Source of the DNA: Planctomycetaceae bacterium
Lineage (GTDB): Bacteria; Planctomycetota; Planctomycetia; Planctomycetales; Planctomycetaceae
Reading direction: 5' to 3'
DNA length: 9,926 nt
NCBI GenBank assembly: GCA_003503535.1
Contig: DOCI01000194.1
Coordinates: 12,626-22,551 of the forward strand
Below the pieces are notes generated by a model, which saw only the letters and a list, made by a program, of their open reading frames with translations, was not told where the DNA came from and did no database searches. Position 1 is the stretch's first letter, and every line of letters begins with the position of its first letter. The translations under genes were made by a program, and so were the position numbers. Below are positions 1-7,740 of the stretch, in pieces.

Positions 1-733
1 AGCGTATATTGCTTTGCTCTCCGAGCAAAGTGATTTGGTCTTCCAGGCCCATACTGATAATCTTTGAACGAATATCTGACAGAGCAGGCCCATCACCGAC
101 CATCGATAGAGTGAAATTGATTCCACGATTACGAAGGACATCTGCAACTTCAACCAGACGATCCTGTCCCTTGAGACCAGTGAAATGACCCACTGAGATT
201 AGCCGCAATGGTCGTGTAATATCCGCGGTACGACTGGTCTGTGAGATCCAGGAATTACTGCTGTAAAGGCAATAAGTCCGTTTGTGAGGCGCGTGTTGCC
301 GGACATATTTCAGTTGATCCTGTGAGACTCCAACTAATGTGCCGGGGACATATCTGAATAACCATTCCTTGCCCTTGCCATGAATCGAGGTGAAGAATCG
401 CCGCCGACTCAAGCCGAAACCGAAGCTGGCAAGCCTGGTCAGTATTGTCGAGATCATATTATGACTGTGAACAACCTCAATCCGTTCCTCTGCGAGCACC
501 TTGCGAATACTGAGAATGCAGCGTAAAACAGCTAATATCGATCGCCGGCCAACGCCGAGTCCCTCGATTTCGTAGACTGAAAAGCCTTCTTCTCGCATTT
601 TCTCCGAAAGGGCCCCGCCAGAAGAGATGATGACCACATTATGGCCACTCTGGCGAAGTTGATACGATAAACGATAGATCGATACCCCTGGTCCAGCCAG
701 TTTGAGATCGCTCCTGATCATCAGAATATTCAT
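1..733 (-). CDS. Glycosyltransferase, family 4-like (3' end outside the window)
   Basis: This is the N-terminal 244 residues of a GT-B glycosyltransferase. The gene runs off the left edge. It probably transfers a sugar from a nucleotide-sugar donor to a growing surface glycan at the cytoplasmic face of the membrane. The start MNILMI is followed by a glycine-rich acceptor-side loop (about residues 13-30) and a Rossmann-like N-terminal domain ending in a VVHSHN strand (about 87-92). The second domain opens with LISVGHFTGLKGQDRLVE (about 178-195) and reaches VGDGP (about 212-216), both typical of GT4 enzymes. The donor-binding E-x7-E region lies beyond the edge. The ATG at 733 is preceded by a weak purine-rich GAAGAGAG. 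The upstream aldolase gene stops 24 bp away, so this is the last visible gene of the leftward operon. Donor and acceptor cannot be told. Confidence 0.85.
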   Translation of the reverse strand, partial: MNILMIRSDLKLAGPGVSIYRLSYQLRQSGHNVVIISSGGALSEKMREEGFSVYEIEGLGVGRRSILAVLRCILSIRKVLAEERIEVVHSHNMISTILTRLASFGFGLSRRRFFTSIHGKGKEWLFRYVPGTLVGVSQDQLKYVRQHAPHKRTYCLYSSNSWISQTSRTADITRPLRLISVGHFTGLKGQDRLVEVADVLRNRGINFTLSMVGDGPALSDIRSKIISMGLEDQITLLGEQSNIR

Positions 734-757
734 TGAGGTAGGCTCTCTTCAACCGGA

Positions 758-1651
758 TTACGATGTCTTGGTCTTTTGAGATTGGGTCATCGACCGCACG
801 ATCTCTTGCGTTTTCTGGCGCATCTCGTTGCGATTTTCCTCCAAGAACTCCGGGCTCATTTGAGACGACTCCGCAAAGACGAAACGAAGTTTCTCAACTT
901 CACTGGAAAAATCAACGTTTTCGACCAACTCGTTCTTCGTTTTGGAAAATCCATGGAAACTGCGAGAAAGGATTGTTGCGTTGGATCCTAATCGGACATG
1001 TTCGCGGAGCACACACTCTGCGTTAAGAACACCTTTGCCCACCTGGGCAATCCCTCCGATCCCGAATCGGGTTCCAGCTGCTCTAAGGGCAGCTGCCGCC
1101 TCCTCAAGGTGCCCTTTGGAAATGCACTCGAACATCCAAGTCAGACCCAGGTCGAGATGAAGATCGTTCAGTCCGATATGTAGAGCTTCGATCGGAAGTC
1201 GTTCGATGGCTTCCGGCATCATGCGAATCGCGCCGGCGGTTTCGAAAAGAGGCAAGACTTCGACACGACCGTCCAGTAAATCGTAAAACCGGGCAAGTGT
1301 GTCGATGTCATGGAACATCGGAAGCATGATCGTATCAGCACCCCGGGCGATAACTTCGTCAATTTCCCTTCCTGAAGTCTCGTTCAGCGGGTTCACACGA
1401 ACAAGTAGGTGCGCATCCGGCACGGCTTCGCGAATCAGGCTGACATCTTCCATGCTGTGATGACTTTTCCAACTCTCGACATGCGACTGACGTTTCATCT
1501 TGCCAATGTATTCGAGATCCACAAATGGCCAAACATCCTCGATTTCGCAGATGTATTTTGCGATTTCGGGATCGTTGACAATCATATAGAGCGTCAGCCA
1601 ACACTTCACATCTGGCCTTGGCTGGCGAACGGACTCAGGCATATTGGACAT
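758..1651 (-). CDS. HpcH/HpaI-type aldolase / citrate lyase family protein
   Basis: A 297-residue protein with the phosphoenolpyruvate/pyruvate TIM-barrel pattern of the HpcH/HpaI (CitE-like) superfamily. These enzymes make or break C-C bonds next to a pyruvate or acyl-CoA unit using a divalent metal. Visible signatures, in order: LVRVNP (about 83-88, substrate arginine), RGADTIMLPMF (103-113), LPLFETAGAI (133-142, Glu137 as likely metal ligand) and IGLNDLHLDLG (159-169, Asp163 as likely second ligand). The charged tail of about 30 residues is not part of the barrel. I chose the ATG at 1651 because a GAGG box lies 8 bases upstream; a TTG one codon earlier and an ATG three codons later are alternatives. 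It lies 17 bp after the amidotransferase gene. Family membership is clear, but the substrate is unknown. A role in making or trimming an alpha-keto-acid sugar is inferred from the neighbours only. Confidence 0.8.
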   Translation of the reverse strand: MSNMPESVRQPRPDVKCWLTLYMIVNDPEIAKYICEIEDVWPFVDLEYIGKMKRQSHVESWKSHHSMEDVSLIREAVPDAHLLVRVNPLNETSGREIDEVIARGADTIMLPMFHDIDTLARFYDLLDGRVEVLPLFETAGAIRMMPEAIERLPIEALHIGLNDLHLDLGLTWMFECISKGHLEEAAAALRAAGTRFGIGGIAQVGKGVLNAECVLREHVRLGSNATILSRSFHGFSKTKNELVENVDFSSEVEKLRFVFAESSQMSPEFLEENRNEMRQKTQEIVRSMTQSQKTKTS

Positions 1652-1668
1652 CAAATCAACCTCAGGGC

Positions 1669-3462
1669 TTAAGAAGTTTCACGGTCGATAAAGATTCGAA
1701 ACCAGATCTCCAGAGAAATCATGGCCCGTATTTGACGGGTGTAATTCGCTTCTCCTGCGATGTGCTGCTCATGCATTCTCTCGGCGGCTGTCACGTCAAT
1801 AATTCCTCGATCTTCGAATCGCCCACTGAAAAGCAGCTCTTGGCAGAACGGGGCGAGACTTTCGCGAAACCATTCTCCAACCGGCACTGTAAACATCTGC
1901 TTTTTCCGGTGAGTCAGCTCATGTCCCAACATCGGTTCGACGGCATCTTTATAGATCGCCTTGGTCACGCCATTACGCAACTTAAACTCACCAGGAACCC
2001 GAAAGGCAAACTCAGCCATTCTGTAGTCCAGAAATGGGGAACGGACCTCCAGCGAATGAGCCATAGCCATCCGATCCGGTTTCACCAGATTATTGCCAGG
2101 CAGGAGTGTTTTGGTTTCTGCGAAAAGCACGCGGTTGATCGGGTCCTGATGCGTTGCCAGGGCGATCTGATTGGAAAGTTCCCGATACGGATCTCGATCG
2201 TGAAACGCCTCGCGAAGGGAGCCTCGTAACAACTGATCTGGCTCATCATCGAGTAATAAACCGCTCTGTCTTACAAAGTCTTTGTCCCAGCCTGATTTCA
2301 GTTGGCTGGTGTCCCCATCTCCAAAGAAAGCCAGATATTTATCATAGCCGGCGAAAAGCTCATCACCACCATCTCCTGTCAGCACCATCTTGACATCTTT
2401 AGCAGCAAGTTTTGCAACCTGGGCCATAGGGATGAACGAAATGTCGCCGTGGGGTTGGTCGGTATGCCAGATGAACCTGTTCCACATTGAGGTCGCATCC
2501 GGCAGCATAATTTGATTTGTATGCGAGGTCCCAAAGAGTGCAGATGCCTTTTCGGCAAAATGGCTTTCGTCAAACCGGGGATCTGCGAATCCGATGCTGT
2601 AGGTGCGGACCGGTTGTTCCTGAAGGCGACTCATCATGCCGACGACACTGGAACTGTCGAGTCCCCCGGATAAAAATGCCCCGAATTGCGCGTCAGACCG
2701 CATCCTGATCCGGGTGGCGTCGTAGAGCAGGGCAAGAAGCTCTTCACGAGCATCCTCTTCAGTCATTCCGCGGTCCGGTACAATATCCAGGAGATCCCAG
2801 TACGGACGGATATTGATACCTTCTGAGGTGATTTCTGCCATTGTGGCTGGCGGCAAATGCTCAATACCTAAGAACGCTGTATGGGGCTGGGGCACGTAAT
2901 TTAACGCGAGGAACTGCGCTAAGGCATCGTAGTTCGGTCTAGCTTCAATACCGGCTTCGAACAGAGCCTTAATTTCGGAAGCGAACCAGATCCGGCCGGT
3001 TTCCTTCCCGATGGTCAGGTAAAGAGGCTTGACTCCCAGTCGATCACGGTAGAGCCACATTCTCTCTGATTGCCGGTCATAAACAGCAATCGCAAACATG
3101 CCATTTAACCGCTTTACGAAGTTGGGGCCCCAATGAATGTACGCATGAAGCAGAACCTCGGTGTCTCCAGTCGTTCTGAAAATGGCACCGAGCGATTTAA
3201 GCTCTTCACGCAGCTCTATGTAATTGTAGATCTCACCGTTCTGAACGACCGCGATCTGTGAGTCGTCCGAGAACATGGGCTGATTGCTTCGCTCCTGGAG
3301 ATCGAGAATCGAGAGACGCGTGTTGCCAAGGGCGGCCCGTTCGTCGGAATGGAAACCCATTGCGTCCGGCCCTCGGTGTTCGATGGAACTTGCCATGCGC
3401 CCAAGTACTTCGTCCGAGACTCGTCCCGGTTCAAAAGAAAAGCAGCCAAAAATTCCGCACAT
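1669..3462 (-). CDS. asnB: Asparagine synthase-like glutamine amidotransferase (AsnB family)
   Basis: A full-length 597-residue AsnB-type enzyme. It hydrolyses glutamine in an N-terminal domain and uses the ammonia to amidate an ATP-activated carboxylate in the C-terminal domain. Cys2, directly after the initiator Met (MCGIFG), is the glutaminase nucleophile. EHRGPD (29-34), NTRLSI (47-52), NGEIYN (75-80) and TTGDTE (97-102) build the glutaminase pocket. The PP-loop LSGGLDSSS (264-272) and TGDGGDELFAGY (362-373) mark the synthetase domain. All key residues are present, so it should be active. The start is fixed by the required Cys2 and by GGAGGAG upstream of the ATG; the preceding gene stops 3 bp away, suggesting translational coupling. 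Family members in surface-polysaccharide clusters are thought to amidate sugar acids rather than aspartate. That role is likely here from context, but ordinary asparagine synthesis is not excluded. Confidence 0.88.
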   Translation of the reverse strand: MCGIFGCFSFEPGRVSDEVLGRMASSIEHRGPDAMGFHSDERAALGNTRLSILDLQERSNQPMFSDDSQIAVVQNGEIYNYIELREELKSLGAIFRTTGDTEVLLHAYIHWGPNFVKRLNGMFAIAVYDRQSERMWLYRDRLGVKPLYLTIGKETGRIWFASEIKALFEAGIEARPNYDALAQFLALNYVPQPHTAFLGIEHLPPATMAEITSEGINIRPYWDLLDIVPDRGMTEEDAREELLALLYDATRIRMRSDAQFGAFLSGGLDSSSVVGMMSRLQEQPVRTYSIGFADPRFDESHFAEKASALFGTSHTNQIMLPDATSMWNRFIWHTDQPHGDISFIPMAQVAKLAAKDVKMVLTGDGGDELFAGYDKYLAFFGDGDTSQLKSGWDKDFVRQSGLLLDDEPDQLLRGSLREAFHDRDPYRELSNQIALATHQDPINRVLFAETKTLLPGNNLVKPDRMAMAHSLEVRSPFLDYRMAEFAFRVPGEFKLRNGVTKAIYKDAVEPMLGHELTHRKKQMFTVPVGEWFRESLAPFCQELLFSGRFEDRGIIDVTAAERMHEQHIAGEANYTRQIRAMISLEIWFRIFIDRETS

Positions 3463-3465
3463 GCG

Positions 3466-4707
3466 CTAGCTCTCCTCCCGAATCGATTTCGAGTGTCGAG
3501 AAATATCAATAATCAGCTTAGCGACCTTATCCGTGGCATTTCCAAGCTTCATCCTGCCGCCAACGCTGCATTGCAATTCGGCCAGATTCCGATCGCGAAG
3601 CAGGGATGCCATCTCGTTGAGGTCGGTGGCAACCAGCGTGTTACTGTATTTGGGAAAAACTGCAATGTCGGGAAATCCGACGCAGATCGTAGGAAGGCCG
3701 GCCAGGTGAGCTTGTAAACCCATTGTGCTCACTTCAAAACAAACCACATCCGACACCAGAATTGCCTCCATTGGCGATAGCCCTGGATCGAGAATGCCGT
3801 GCCGGGCTCCGACCGGCAAGCCGTGCGGCGCATTGGGATGGGGCCGCAACATATAGGCATACTCGGGACTTTCATCGCAGAGCGGCTCCAAGACGGCGGC
3901 AACGTCTTCGCTGCCAACAAAGGGGCGGTCAGTGAATTCGGCTTGTTGGACAGAGGCCGAGGGCCATAGGACAAGCACCTTGTCCGTTACTCCAAGTCGT
4001 TCTCGCAATTCCTTCCTTAGCTCGGTGTTCTCTCGAAGCGTTAGGAGGGGATCGAATGCTGGATTCCCTGTCGCATGCACTTCGGTATGCCCTTTGAGCC
4101 CCTGTTCCAGCAATTCATCCCGCAGAGCTTCGTTCAAGACGCACAGATGGTCGGCATAGTCTCCCGAGAGCACCCAACCTCGTTCGCGCTGAAGGAAAAT
4201 ATCGGCCACGGCCAAAGTCGGGATACCAAGGCGTTTCCCTGCGCGAAGCAAAGCAAGCTCAAAACGCGGGCTTGTCGTTGTCACGATACAACTGGGTTTG
4301 AGTTCTTCGAGGAAAGACTCCATCGTTGCGATCGGTTCAAATGCGGAGCGTCCTTTGCACTCGACCAATGAAAGTGCGTGTTCTTGACCATGTTCCAGAA
4401 TCAGGTCATGGAGACCGATCGCAAAATAGTCCCGGGTTTCGGATGCAGTGATGTCAGGATGCCCCTGTTGTGGCAAAAACTGATGGGCCAACTCCGCAGC
4501 ATTTTCGTAGGTTTCTTCACGTCCTTTAATGATCGTTGAAACATTACGGGCGGATAGCCCCTGGCGAAGGAATGCCTGATAAGCAGTCGTAAAGCCAACG
4601 GTGATGGGAGACATTCCCCATTCCGTCAGCCTTGTCGCCAGGGCTGCAATGATGTTGGCGTGGCCACCGCCGTAGGAAGCCAGGAGCGGAGTGGAGGAAT
4701 TAGTCAT
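3466..4707 (-). CDS. GT-B-fold protein of unknown specificity, candidate nonulosonate glycosyltransferase
   Basis: A 413-residue soluble protein that I cannot assign to a named family. It shows the two-domain pattern of GT-B glycosyltransferases and UDP-sugar 2-epimerases: a Gly-rich N-terminal loop SYGGGH (11-16), a strand IVTTTSP (141-147), VLNEALRDELLEQGL (190-204) leading to ATGNPAFDP (212-220), then VLVLWPSAS (244-252) opening the second domain. Near the C-terminus are RPHPN (288-292) and FEVSTMG (324-330). An HP motif followed by an S/T pair also occurs in bacterial sialyl- and polysialyltransferases, where it contacts CMP, but similar motifs are found in CDP-glycerol and Kdo transferases. 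No clear acidic D/E-D/E-G motif is seen. Its ATG overlaps the neuA stop as ATGA, with GGTGGA as ribosome site inside neuA, so it is probably translated with the CMP-sugar synthetase. A PseG- or NeuC-like sugar hydrolase is the main alternative. Confidence 0.75.
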   Translation of the reverse strand: MTNSSTPLLASYGGGHANIIAALATRLTEWGMSPITVGFTTAYQAFLRQGLSARNVSTIIKGREETYENAAELAHQFLPQQGHPDITASETRDYFAIGLHDLILEHGQEHALSLVECKGRSAFEPIATMESFLEELKPSCIVTTTSPRFELALLRAGKRLGIPTLAVADIFLQRERGWVLSGDYADHLCVLNEALRDELLEQGLKGHTEVHATGNPAFDPLLTLRENTELRKELRERLGVTDKVLVLWPSASVQQAEFTDRPFVGSEDVAAVLEPLCDESPEYAYMLRPHPNAPHGLPVGARHGILDPGLSPMEAILVSDVVCFEVSTMGLQAHLAGLPTICVGFPDIAVFPKYSNTLVATDLNEMASLLRDRNLAELQCSVGGRMKLGNATDKVAKLIIDISRHSKSIREES

Positions 4708-5408
4708 GACAATTCCACCCCGGCTGACATCTTTTTGAATATCATCTCGGCGTGCGAAAAGTCTTCTTTCGTGTCAATATCATGCGACTGTGTCACATCC
4801 ATTACAACGGCGCCAATCCTGTCTGTTGCCAGCCCTCCGTTCGCCAGGAACCAGTCGCTGGAAAAGACATAAACGGCGCCATTGGGACGATAAATACATG
4901 GCAGACTTTGTCGGTTGGTAAAGCAATATTCCGGCTTGCGGACAGGTATGAACCGGCCGTCTTCGATTAATCCAGACTTTAGAATCGAACGGTCGCCTTC
5001 AGCAACTGATAGGACGAGGTCAAACTCGCCACTGCGATGGCATTCCATCGCCTCAAGAATATTCTCGTCCCTGCGCAAGGGAGACGTCGCCTGTAACAAT
5101 ACGATATTCTTTCCAGTCAAATCGAGGCTGACAATTGCATTTTTTAAGACATCGTCCATCGGAGTGGTGTCGGAAGCCAGCTCGGGAGGACGACGGTGAA
5201 GAAGCCGTTCGTCGCTGGCGGGAGTGGTCAGTACGCTTTCGATGTCCGTTGAGACGATGCAGCCAGCGCAACAGCGTAATCCTTGACAAACTGCGTGCTC
5301 GTATAGAGGTCGTCCAGCGAAGGCCTTAATGTTCTTATTCGCAAGGCCTCTAGATCCGGCTCGTATTGGGACTATGGCAACGTAGTTGTCTGGTTTTGCG
5401 TCTTTCAT
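4704..5408 (-). CDS. neuA: CMP-N-acetylneuraminate (nonulosonate) cytidylyltransferase
   Basis: This 234-residue enzyme activates a nonulosonic acid with CTP, giving the CMP-sugar donor and pyrophosphate. The nucleotide-binding loop VPIRAGSRGLANKN (13-26) is a variant of the usual PARxGSKGxxxKN, with Arg in place of the common Lys. Then follow VSTD (52-55), RPPELASDTTP (73-83), LLQATSPLRR (104-113) and the C-terminal HDIDTKEDF (209-217), whose Asp210 and Asp212 match the metal-binding pair of this family. Length is normal for a single-domain NeuA. A cysteine-rich stretch (residues 41-50, four Cys) is unusual. No good ribosome site precedes the ATG at 5408; instead the start lies in a 19-bp tandem duplication. 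It is 67 bp downstream of neuC and overlaps the next gene by 4 bp. A CMP-legionaminate or CMP-pseudaminate synthetase is a close alternative that motifs alone do not exclude. Confidence 0.88.
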   Translation of the reverse strand: MKDAKPDNYVAIVPIRAGSRGLANKNIKAFAGRPLYEHAVCQGLRCCAGCIVSTDIESVLTTPASDERLLHRRPPELASDTTPMDDVLKNAIVSLDLTGKNIVLLQATSPLRRDENILEAMECHRSGEFDLVLSVAEGDRSILKSGLIEDGRFIPVRKPEYCFTNRQSLPCIYRPNGAVYVFSSDWFLANGGLATDRIGAVVMDVTQSHDIDTKEDFSHAEMIFKKMSAGVELS

Positions 5409-5427
5409 GGTCTGTTCGTGTGAGCAT
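5350..5427 (-). other. Short out-of-frame ORF overlapping the neuA start
   Basis: The duplicated ATG at 5427 opens a 25-codon reading frame ending in TAG at 5350-5352. It lies 19 bases upstream of the neuA ATG and in a different frame. Neither ATG has a strong ribosome-binding site, so the short frame could compete with neuA for initiation. It is more likely a by-product of the duplication than a functional peptide. Confidence 0.3.
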
Positions 5428-5443
5428 GGTCTGTTCGAGTGAG
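5406..5443. repeat. 19-bp tandem duplication at the neuA start
   Basis: Two adjacent 19-bp units, 5406-5424 and 5425-5443, differ by a single base (T versus A at the 13th position). On the coding strand each ends in CGAACAGACCATG, so the neuA start codon and the 16 bases before it are duplicated. A shorter related piece (TTCGAACAGTGACG on the minus strand, about 5463-5476) lies just upstream, overlapping the end of neuC. Confidence 0.9.
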
Positions 5444-5475
5444 AAGATGTCAGTTAAATATCGTCACTGTTCGAA

Positions 5476-6612
5476 TTAGGCAGCGTTTTCTAAATCACTC
5501 GCGATGTCCACGAAGTTCTTCTGAAGCGGCGTGTTCCAGAACACTCCGGAATCTAACAAATTCATGAATTTTTCGGTTGCCCGACCAGAGCCAAAGCCGC
5601 TATGTCGGCCTAACCGTTTGCCCCAGACATCGCGGAGGAAAGCCTGAATGGCATCGTCGTCTTCCGCACGACAGTTTTGCAGTTCATTGCAAAGCGCACG
5701 GTTGGTCTGGCGGGAGCCAATGTTGAGAGAAGGGATTCCCAGGAAAGGGACCTCCCTGACGCCAGCGCTGGAATTACCGACGAAAGCAGAAGCGTTTTTC
5801 ATCAGTTCTGAAAAGTGGCGAAATCGCATCGACGGCAATACTCGAAAACGTTTTTCGGGTAAGCTTGAGATGGCCTCAAAAATGGCCTCGGATCCTGGAT
5901 CGTTATTCGGTGCGATAATAACGAATTCACGGCCCGATCGATCCAGACTTGAGAATAAATCTGTGGCCTGTTGTCCGATCGTATCACTCTCAGAAGTAAC
6001 AGGGTGAAAGACACAGATACCATATTCTTCAAATTCGATCTGGTATCGTTCCCTCACTTCGTTAAGAGACACACCAGAGGGTTGGAGGTGGATATCTAAC
6101 TCTGGAGAACCGATAACATGAATTCGTTCTTCAGGCTCACCCAGGGCCATAACTCGTCTCTTTGCGTTGTCCGAACTGACCAGATGGCTTGAGGAGAGCT
6201 TTGTATTACAGTGCCGGAACATTTCATCAATGGTTCCGGAGACCTCGCCTCCTTCAATATGTACGCAGGGGATATAGTTCGTCGAGCAAACGATGGCCCC
6301 TGCGAAGGCTTCTACTCGATCTCCGTGTATGAAAACCACATCGGGTTTCTCCTCCATGACATAATCCGAAAATCCCATTACGGTCTTCGACAGGATGGTA
6401 TCCATCGTGTCACCTTGCCGTTGATTTACGAACTCGGCCACGTTCTCAAAGTTCCGGTGAACTTCAACCTTGGTCAGGCCGTACTTCTCCAACATATGCA
6501 TGCCCGTTACAAAGAAGATAACCTGATATCCAGATTCATGGGCGGCCTTGGCGATCGGTTCAATCTTGCCAAAATCCGCTCTGGTCCCGCTTAGGAAGAT
6601 AAGTTTCTTCAT
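5476..6612 (-). CDS. neuC: UDP-sugar 2-epimerase, hydrolysing (NeuC / LegG family)
   Basis: A 378-residue GT-B-fold enzyme that releases UDP while inverting C2: UDP-GlcNAc to ManNAc (NeuC), or the 2,4-diacetamido-trideoxy analogue (LegG), giving the substrate for NeuB. Signatures: LSGTRADFGKI (7-17), VTGMH (35-39), HGDRVEAFAGA (96-106), HIEGGEVSGTIDEMFRH (118-134), GSPELD, FHPVTSE, and NSSAGVREVPFLGIPSLNIGSRQTNR-type sequence near the C-terminus. Asp98, Glu120 and Asp129 occupy the positions of the acidic catalytic residues reported for hydrolysing epimerases. Length matches the family. Several stretches (GTRADF, GGEVSGTID, FHPVTSE, the closing DSGVFW...QKNFVDI) recall LegG/NeuC2 of Campylobacter jejuni more than E. 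coli NeuC, as judged from memory. The ribosome site is weak. The gene begins 32 bp after neuB. The family call is firm; substrate choice is not. Confidence 0.9.
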   Translation of the reverse strand: MKKLIFLSGTRADFGKIEPIAKAAHESGYQVIFFVTGMHMLEKYGLTKVEVHRNFENVAEFVNQRQGDTMDTILSKTVMGFSDYVMEEKPDVVFIHGDRVEAFAGAIVCSTNYIPCVHIEGGEVSGTIDEMFRHCNTKLSSSHLVSSDNAKRRVMALGEPEERIHVIGSPELDIHLQPSGVSLNEVRERYQIEFEEYGICVFHPVTSESDTIGQQATDLFSSLDRSGREFVIIAPNNDPGSEAIFEAISSLPEKRFRVLPSMRFRHFSELMKNASAFVGNSSAGVREVPFLGIPSLNIGSRQTNRALCNELQNCRAEDDDAIQAFLRDVWGKRLGRHSGFGSGRATEKFMNLLDSGVFWNTPLQKNFVDIASDLENAA

Positions 6613-6644
6613 TATTTCACTTGCTTATCGTTGTCAAAACTAAC

Positions 6645-7673
6645 TTACTGAAAATCGGCCCATTTGAGTTGTGTGTTCTTTTTCACATCCCGTGCGAGTA
6701 TCCTGCCAGGCAGGTCGTCGAATAAATATCCGGGAATCTCTCCGTTGCCTGGTCGCCGTGCCCAGATGTCGTCCTCGGTAATGACATGCCCTGCTTTGAG
6801 ATCGGCATCGGATACCACAGAAGCACGAGCAAATCGATACACATCCTCTTCAGGGGCGGAGCGTTGTTTATCGTTTTGAAGGGCGATATGAATCTCTCGC
6901 GACCTGTCGATCAACCACCGCAATTCTGCCGGATCCATCGAACAGGAAATATCGGGCCCTACGCGATAACGTGAGTCTGTAAAATGGCGTTCCAGAATAC
7001 TGGCACCAAGTGCCACGGAAGCCAGCGCCATTTCCGAGCCAATTGAGTGGTCCGAAAATCCAATCACCGCTTTGGGAAAAGCTTTTTGAAGTTCCCCGAT
7101 TCCCTTCAGCGAGACGATCTCGGGGGGCGATGGGTATAAGTTCGTGCATTCGAGCAATGCGTACTCGACTCCTGCCTGCTCCATAATTTCTACGGATGGC
7201 CGGATTGTCTCAATGGTCTGCATTCCAGTAGAAAGAATGATAGGCTTACCAAATTTTGAAATGTGTCGAATTAACGGCAGGTTATCGGCTTCACCCGATC
7301 CGATTTTGAATGCCGGAACGTCAATTTCAGCCAGAAAATCAGCGGCCTTACGAGAGAAAGGTGTTGAGATATACAGAAGTCCGAGATTTTCAGTGTGAGC
7401 CTTGAGTTCAATCTCTTCATCGGGTGAAAGAGCACTCTGCGACATCACTTCCCAAATTGAGACATCTGCGTTGGGAGGGAAGATCGATTTGGCCTCATCG
7501 GTCATCTCGTCTTCAACAAAATGCGTTTGATGTTTCACGCATTCTGCACCAGCTTTAGCCGCCAGGGTAACCATTTCCTTGGCAACATTAATATCGCCAC
7601 CGTGGTTTATCCCGATCTCGGCGATAACAAGTGGAGTACACTTGGGTCCGATTTCACGGCTTCCGACTTTCAT
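6645..7673 (-). CDS. neuB: N-acetylneuraminate (nonulosonate) synthase
   Basis: This 342-residue cytoplasmic enzyme condenses phosphoenolpyruvate with an N-acetylated hexosamine (ManNAc or an analogue) to form a nine-carbon alpha-keto acid. The TIM barrel (about 13-265) carries IAEIGINHGG (Glu19), KHQTHFVEDEM (Lys47), STPFSR, FKIGSGE, LSTGM, FSDH (His209) and ERHFTD (His230), the two His being the manganese ligands known in Neisseria NeuB. GPDISCSM supplies Asp241. A C-terminal SAF/antifreeze-like domain (about 278-342) includes RRPGNGE, whose Arg307 matches the arginine that reaches into the partner subunit's active site. Comparison from memory places it near Neisseria NeuB and C. jejuni NeuB1, the sialic-acid enzymes. 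The ATG at 7673 is chosen over a TTG one codon earlier because GGAG stands 6 bases before it. It is the first gene of the leftward operon. Confidence 0.93.
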   Translation of the reverse strand: MKVGSREIGPKCTPLVIAEIGINHGGDINVAKEMVTLAAKAGAECVKHQTHFVEDEMTDEAKSIFPPNADVSIWEVMSQSALSPDEEIELKAHTENLGLLYISTPFSRKAADFLAEIDVPAFKIGSGEADNLPLIRHISKFGKPIILSTGMQTIETIRPSVEIMEQAGVEYALLECTNLYPSPPEIVSLKGIGELQKAFPKAVIGFSDHSIGSEMALASVALGASILERHFTDSRYRVGPDISCSMDPAELRWLIDRSREIHIALQNDKQRSAPEEDVYRFARASVVSDADLKAGHVITEDDIWARRPGNGEIPGYLFDDLPGRILARDVKKNTQLKWADFQ

Positions 7674-7740
7674 CAACTTCTCCAGTTTGCCTATTTTTGT
7701 GTTTCTTTGATGCTACCGCTGCGTTGGCTATCGATCTCCT

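Noticed and set aside
1618..2229. 203-codon plus-strand reading frame opposite the amidotransferase gene
   Set aside because: It is antisense to a clear AsnB with intact motifs, has no recognisable domain, and extends into the aldolase gene; it is a shadow frame.
3349..3717. 122-codon plus-strand frame across the AsnB / GT-B junction
   Set aside because: Antisense to two well supported genes, with no family features and low-quality composition.
6613..6640. TTGACA with a TAATGA 17 bases on, as an internal promoter before neuC
   Set aside because: The -10 would overlap the neuC ATG, so a transcript starting there would lack the start codon.
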